This document shows positions 60,565 to 64,000 of a DNA stretch of 64,000 bases, in pieces. The notes below the pieces were generated by a model. The model was not told the origin of the DNA. It ran no database searches and saw only the letters and a list, made by a program, of their open reading frames with translations. The stretch comes from Lutibacter sp. Its GTDB lineage: Bacteria; Bacteroidota; Bacteroidia; Flavobacteriales; Flavobacteriaceae. Location: positions 62,001-126,000 of the forward strand of contig NZ_JAEINV010000002.1 of NCBI RefSeq assembly GCF_016342705.1, read 5' to 3'. The position numbers were made by a program, and so were the translations under genes. Every line of letters begins with the position of its first letter. Position 1 is the first letter of the stretch.

Positions 60565-63500
60565 TTAACTTTTTTGTCTCATCATAACGAGTTGATACAC
60601 ACAAGGAATCACTACTAGATTCAAAATCGTAGCAGATAACAAACCACCTAAAATAACAACAGCCATTGGGCTTTGTATTTCACTTCCCGGTTCGCCACCT
60701 TTTAAAGCTAATGGAATTAACGCCAAACCTGTTGTGAAAGCTGTCATTAAGATTGGGTTTAATCTATCTAATGCCCCAGTTTTTATCAATTGAAATCCTT
60801 GCATTCCTTCTTTTCTCAAATCCTCATAACGTGACACCAATAAAATACCATTACGTGTAGCTATTCCAAAGAGACTAATAAATCCAATAGTTGCCGCAAT
60901 ACTGATAATTCCTGACGTGAAATACACGATTAAGATACCACCAATTAGAGCTAGAGGCAGATTTATTAATACTACAAAAGCCAGTTTCACATCTTTAAAT
61001 TCATAATATAACAAAAGGAAAATAATAACTATTGCAATGATTGCAGTAACTAATAGTAAAAGTGATGCTTTAGATTCACTTTCAAACTGTCCGCCATATT
61101 CTACTCGGTAGCCTTCTGGCATATTCACATTGTTTGCAACAACTTCTTTGATTTCATTTACCGCACTATGTATATCCCTGCCCTGAACATTTGCTGCTAC
61201 TACAATTTTACGTTGTACATCTTCACGATTGATAGTGTTTGGACTGCTTACAGATTGAATGATTGCCAATTCTCCTAATATGGTTTGACCACCATTTGGC
61301 AGACTGATTAAGGTATTGTTGATGTTCTCAATATCATCTCTAAATGGTTTTTCATAGCGTACTACCAAATCAAAATACTGTTGTCCTTCGTAAATTTCAC
61401 CCGCTTCTTCACCAGAAAAAGCAATATCTACTTGTTCCATTAAATTACCCACAGTCATTCCATAAGCGGAAAGAATTTGGCGTTTTGGTTTGATGCGTAT
61501 TTGTGGTACTTCAATTTGTTGATCTACCGCAACGTCTGCCAATCCGTCAATATCTTTGATGTTCTGTTCTACGCTTTTACCTACTTCAAACAAGCGTTGT
61601 AAATCTGAACCAAAAATTTTAATAGCAATATTAGCACGTGTACCTGAAAGCATATGGTCAATACGGTGTGCAATAGGTTGCCCTAATGTAATATTTACGC
61701 CTGGGGCAATGCTTAATTTACTACGCACTTCTTCAAAAAATTCTTCTTTGGTTTTGTCTTTCAAAATAAAGGGAACATCTATTTCTGAAGCATTTACACC
61801 TTGTGCGTGTTCATCTAATTCTGCTCTTCCTTGTCTTCGTGTAACGACTTCCACTTCGGGTAAATCCAATAAAATCTGCTCTATCAATATCCCTGTTTTG
61901 TTGCTTTCTTCCAATGACATTCCCGGAGGTCCAACGACACTAATTACCAAAGAACCTTCATTAAATTCGGGTAAAAAACTTCTTCCCAATTGAGTTAAAA
62001 TTACAATACTAATGATAAATGCAATTATTGTCGCTCCTATAATTGTTTTGGGAATAGTTATGGCTCGTTCCAAAAGCCTTCCATAATGTTTTTGTAACCA
62101 ACGTTCAACACGTGTTCCTTCTGAACGTTTCAAGAGTAGTTTTTCGTTTTTCAATAAATAAGAACACAAAATAGGTGTAACTGTTACAGCAACAATCAAC
62201 GAGGTTAATACTGAAGTTACAAACGCAATTCCTAAAGGTTTTAATAATCGTCCTTCCATCCCACTTAAAAAGAATAGTGGAATAAATGATACAATGATAA
62301 TTAGTGTTGCGATAATGATGGAACTTCTTATTTCTACTGATGCATCTCTAACAACAGTTAATGTTGGTAAACGTTCATCTTTTGGTTTTTTAATGTTCTC
62401 TCGTAATCGTTTATACACATTCTCAACATCAATAATAGCGTCATCAACCAATGCGCCTATTGCAATTGCCATACCTCCTAAACTCATTGTATTAATGGTG
62501 TATCCCAACCATTTTAAAATGATAATGGATACCAATAATGAAATAGGAATCGCTAACAATGAAATAACTGTAGTTCTCCAATTCATTAAAAAGATAAAAA
62601 GGATAATCATTACAAAAAATGCACCTTCTAACAGCGTTGCATTTAAATTACTTATGGATGCTTCAATAAAATCAGATTGTCTAAAAATGTGACTTTTGAT
62701 GTTTACACCTTTCGGTAGGCTTTTTTCCAAATCTGCAACAGCTTCATCCAAACGGTCTGTCAATTCCAATGTGTTTACATCGGGTTGTTTAGAAATGGTT
62801 AAAATTACCGCTGGTTTTCCGTTTAAAGAACCATCGCCAATTTTATCGGCAGCACCAATTTGAATAGTTGCAACATCTTTTATTTTAATGGTTTGACCAT
62901 TGACTTGTTTTAAAACAGCTTCCTGTAAATCTTCCAAATCATAGGCTCTTCCACTACCTTTAATGATATATTGATTTCCATATTGATTGATAACGCCACC
63001 CGGTGCATTTTTGTTTGCCTCCTTAACGTATTTTAACAATTCCGTAAGACTTACGTTGTAATGCTTCATCTTTTCTGGATTGGCAAATACTTGGTATTGC
63101 TTGTAATCGCCACCAATGACCACCACATTTGCAATACCACCAATCGCTTTAATTCGTGGTCGAATTGTCCAATCGGATAAGGTTCGTAATTCCATTGCAG
63201 ACAAAGTATCTGATGTTACACCCAAGAGCATTATTTCTCCCATAATAGATGAAATTGGTGCCATTGTAGGTGCTCCAATACCTTCAGGTAAATTCTCTCT
63301 TACCATTGGGATACGTTCGCTCACAATTTGTCGGGCTCTATAAATATCTGTTCCCCATTCAAATTCTACCCAAACAATGGAAATTCCTGCTGCTGATGAC
63401 GAACGGATCCGTCTCACATTTGGTGAGCCATTTAAGGCTGTTTCCAATTGATAGGTTACTAATTTTTCTACTTCTTCAGATTCCATTCCGTGCGCTTCGG

Positions 63501-63651
63501 TAAGAATGGTTACCGTAGGTGCCGTTAGGTCTGGGAATACATCGACATTCATTGTACTTGCATAATACGCACCCAATAAACTCAATGCCACCGCACCCAA
63601 TAAAATGAGCAATCTGTTATGAAGTGAAATTGATAATATTTTGTTTAACAT
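60565..63651 (-). CDS. CzcA/CusA-type heavy-metal RND pump (second)
   Basis: This 1028-residue inner-membrane pump has the HME-RND layout with 12 helices and two large periplasmic loops; the central helix is AIAIGALVDDAIIDVENV, unlike the DFG..DGAV of the pump at 12587, so its cation is probably different. It has normal length and no TolC fusion. Its start (63651) is 12 bases after the adaptor stop region on the same strand. Specificity is uncertain. Confidence 0.93.
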   Translation of the reverse strand: MLNKILSISLHNRLLILLGAVALSLLGAYYASTMNVDVFPDLTAPTVTILTEAHGMESEEVEKLVTYQLETALNGSPNVRRIRSSSAAGISIVWVEFEWGTDIYRARQIVSERIPMVRENLPEGIGAPTMAPISSIMGEIMLLGVTSDTLSAMELRTLSDWTIRPRIKAIGGIANVVVIGGDYKQYQVFANPEKMKHYNVSLTELLKYVKEANKNAPGGVINQYGNQYIIKGSGRAYDLEDLQEAVLKQVNGQTIKIKDVATIQIGAADKIGDGSLNGKPAVILTISKQPDVNTLELTDRLDEAVADLEKSLPKGVNIKSHIFRQSDFIEASISNLNATLLEGAFFVMIILFIFLMNWRTTVISLLAIPISLLVSIIILKWLGYTINTMSLGGMAIAIGALVDDAIIDVENVYKRLRENIKKPKDERLPTLTVVRDASVEIRSSIIIATLIIIVSFIPLFFLSGMEGRLLKPLGIAFVTSVLTSLIVAVTVTPILCSYLLKNEKLLLKRSEGTRVERWLQKHYGRLLERAITIPKTIIGATIIAFIISIVILTQLGRSFLPEFNEGSLVISVVGPPGMSLEESNKTGILIEQILLDLPEVEVVTRRQGRAELDEHAQGVNASEIDVPFILKDKTKEEFFEEVRSKLSIAPGVNITLGQPIAHRIDHMLSGTRANIAIKIFGSDLQRLFEVGKSVEQNIKDIDGLADVAVDQQIEVPQIRIKPKRQILSAYGMTVGNLMEQVDIAFSGEEAGEIYEGQQYFDLVVRYEKPFRDDIENINNTLISLPNGGQTILGELAIIQSVSSPNTINREDVQRKIVVAANVQGRDIHSAVNEIKEVVANNVNMPEGYRVEYGGQFESESKASLLLLVTAIIAIVIIFLLLYYEFKDVKLAFVVLINLPLALIGGILIVYFTSGIISIAATIGFISLFGIATRNGILLVSRYEDLRKEGMQGFQLIKTGALDRLNPILMTAFTTGLALIPLALKGGEPGSEIQSPMAVVILGGLLSATILNLVVIPCVYQLVMMRQKS

Positions 63652-63663
63652 TCTCTTCGTTTT

Positions 63664-64000
63664 TTAATGTTCGTGACCGTGTGCAGGTGTTGAACCAGAC
63701 ATTGAAGCCATTTTAACTTGATATGCGCCTGTAGTTACAACCACTTCTCCAACTTTCAATCCTTGAAGTATTTCTACATTCTCGCCATTGCGTTTTCCGA
63801 TTTTTATAGGTCGTCTTTCAAAATTTTCTCCAGATAATTGCACCATAACGGAATAACTTCCATAATCTTCCAATAAAGCATTTACAGGAATCATTGTGTT
63901 TTTGGTTGCATTACCCATTGCAATTTGAACCTGCGTTAAGCTACCTTCTGGCATATCAATATTCTCATTAACTTGTGCAAAAACTGAAATAAGGGGTCTG
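63664..64000 (-). CDS. RND efflux adaptor, C-terminal part (cut by the window end)
   Basis: The frame runs off the window end. The visible 112 residues (RPLISVFAQVNENID, then MPEGSLTQVQIAMGN, NAL-LEDYGSYSVMVQL, GKRNGENVEILQGLKVGEVVVTTGAYQVKMA and GHEH) are the membrane-proximal and C-terminal part of a CzcB/CusB-type adaptor. The His-rich end resembles the HDH end of the other adaptor. It precedes the CzcA gene, 12 bases away. Confidence 0.85.
   Translation of the reverse strand, partial: RPLISVFAQVNENIDMPEGSLTQVQIAMGNATKNTMIPVNALLEDYGSYSVMVQLSGENFERRPIKIGKRNGENVEILQGLKVGEVVVTTGAYQVKMASMSGSTPAHGHEH

Overview
The window is AT-rich DNA from a member of the Bacteroidota, most likely Flavobacteriaceae. 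The evidence is the gene content: a CTnDOT-type integrase with RteC, a SusC-like TonB receptor with a carboxypeptidase-regulatory-like domain, an LruC-domain lipoprotein, a geranylgeranylglyceryl-phosphate-synthase family enzyme, a CzcA-TolC fusion, and TAnnTTTG type -7 promoter boxes. Species cannot be named from the sequence alone.

Layout. (1) 0.2-7.9 kb is accessory DNA: a four-gene run with a DUF5675 protein and two tiny membrane proteins, then two minus-strand genes (an RloC-like zinc-hook ATPase and a DUF4365 protein), each bounded by its own pair of short inverted repeats and separated by attC-like hairpins. A SLOG-family gene, a small Bacteroidota-specific gene and about 1 kb of unusual non-coding DNA follow. 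(2) 7.9-17.4 kb is a minus-strand heavy-metal efflux locus: DUF6660-like Cys/His protein, CzcA fused to a TolC-like outer-membrane factor, CzcB adaptor, PII-like protein, Fur-family regulator, P1B-type ATPase and an isoprenylcysteine-methyltransferase-like membrane protein. Two promoters in it share a 15-bp inverted repeat at identical spacing from the -7 box, and the whole locus lies between two direct copies of a 210-270 bp non-coding repeat. (3) 17.8-28.6 kb holds an orphan membrane protein, a possible Hsp70 C-terminal remnant and a six-gene type I restriction-modification operon (hsdM, KilA-N gene, hsdS, HAD phosphatase, AlbA/Schlafen-type ATPase gene, hsdR). (4) 29.0-34.2 kb is the core of an integrative element: two small HTH proteins, a DnaC-like ATPase, a winged-helix-type replication-like protein, RteC and an IntDOT-like integrase next to tRNA-Ala. 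The 1-34 kb accessory DNA is plausibly cargo of this element; its far end is not visible. (5) 34.3-42.7 kb is chromosomal: ahcY; an operon of phosphopantetheinyl transferase, GGGP synthase, PnuC, a NadR-like kinase and an ArfB-like hydrolase; a TPP riboswitch controlling a TonB-dependent receptor; and a GH53 galactanase. (6) 42.77-47.35 kb is a complete 4.6-kb integrative element in tRNA-Arg(CCT): 14-bp att repeats, tyrosine integrase, five small genes and four 22-bp iterons. (7) 47.4-64 kb is chromosomal: two very large hybrid histidine kinases with a CheR methyltransferase, an LruC lipoprotein, and a second CzcA-type pump with a truncated adaptor at the window end.

A family of short palindromic repeats (core gagatcctgaa...ttcaggatgacg and cttcgactncgctcagtgac) is scattered only through the accessory part. 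In at least three places it has become part of a coding sequence. The strongest candidates for something undescribed are the attC-like defence cassettes, the accessory-rich type I RM operon, the tRNA-Arg mini-element with iterons, and the 210-bp repeat that brackets the metal-efflux cargo.
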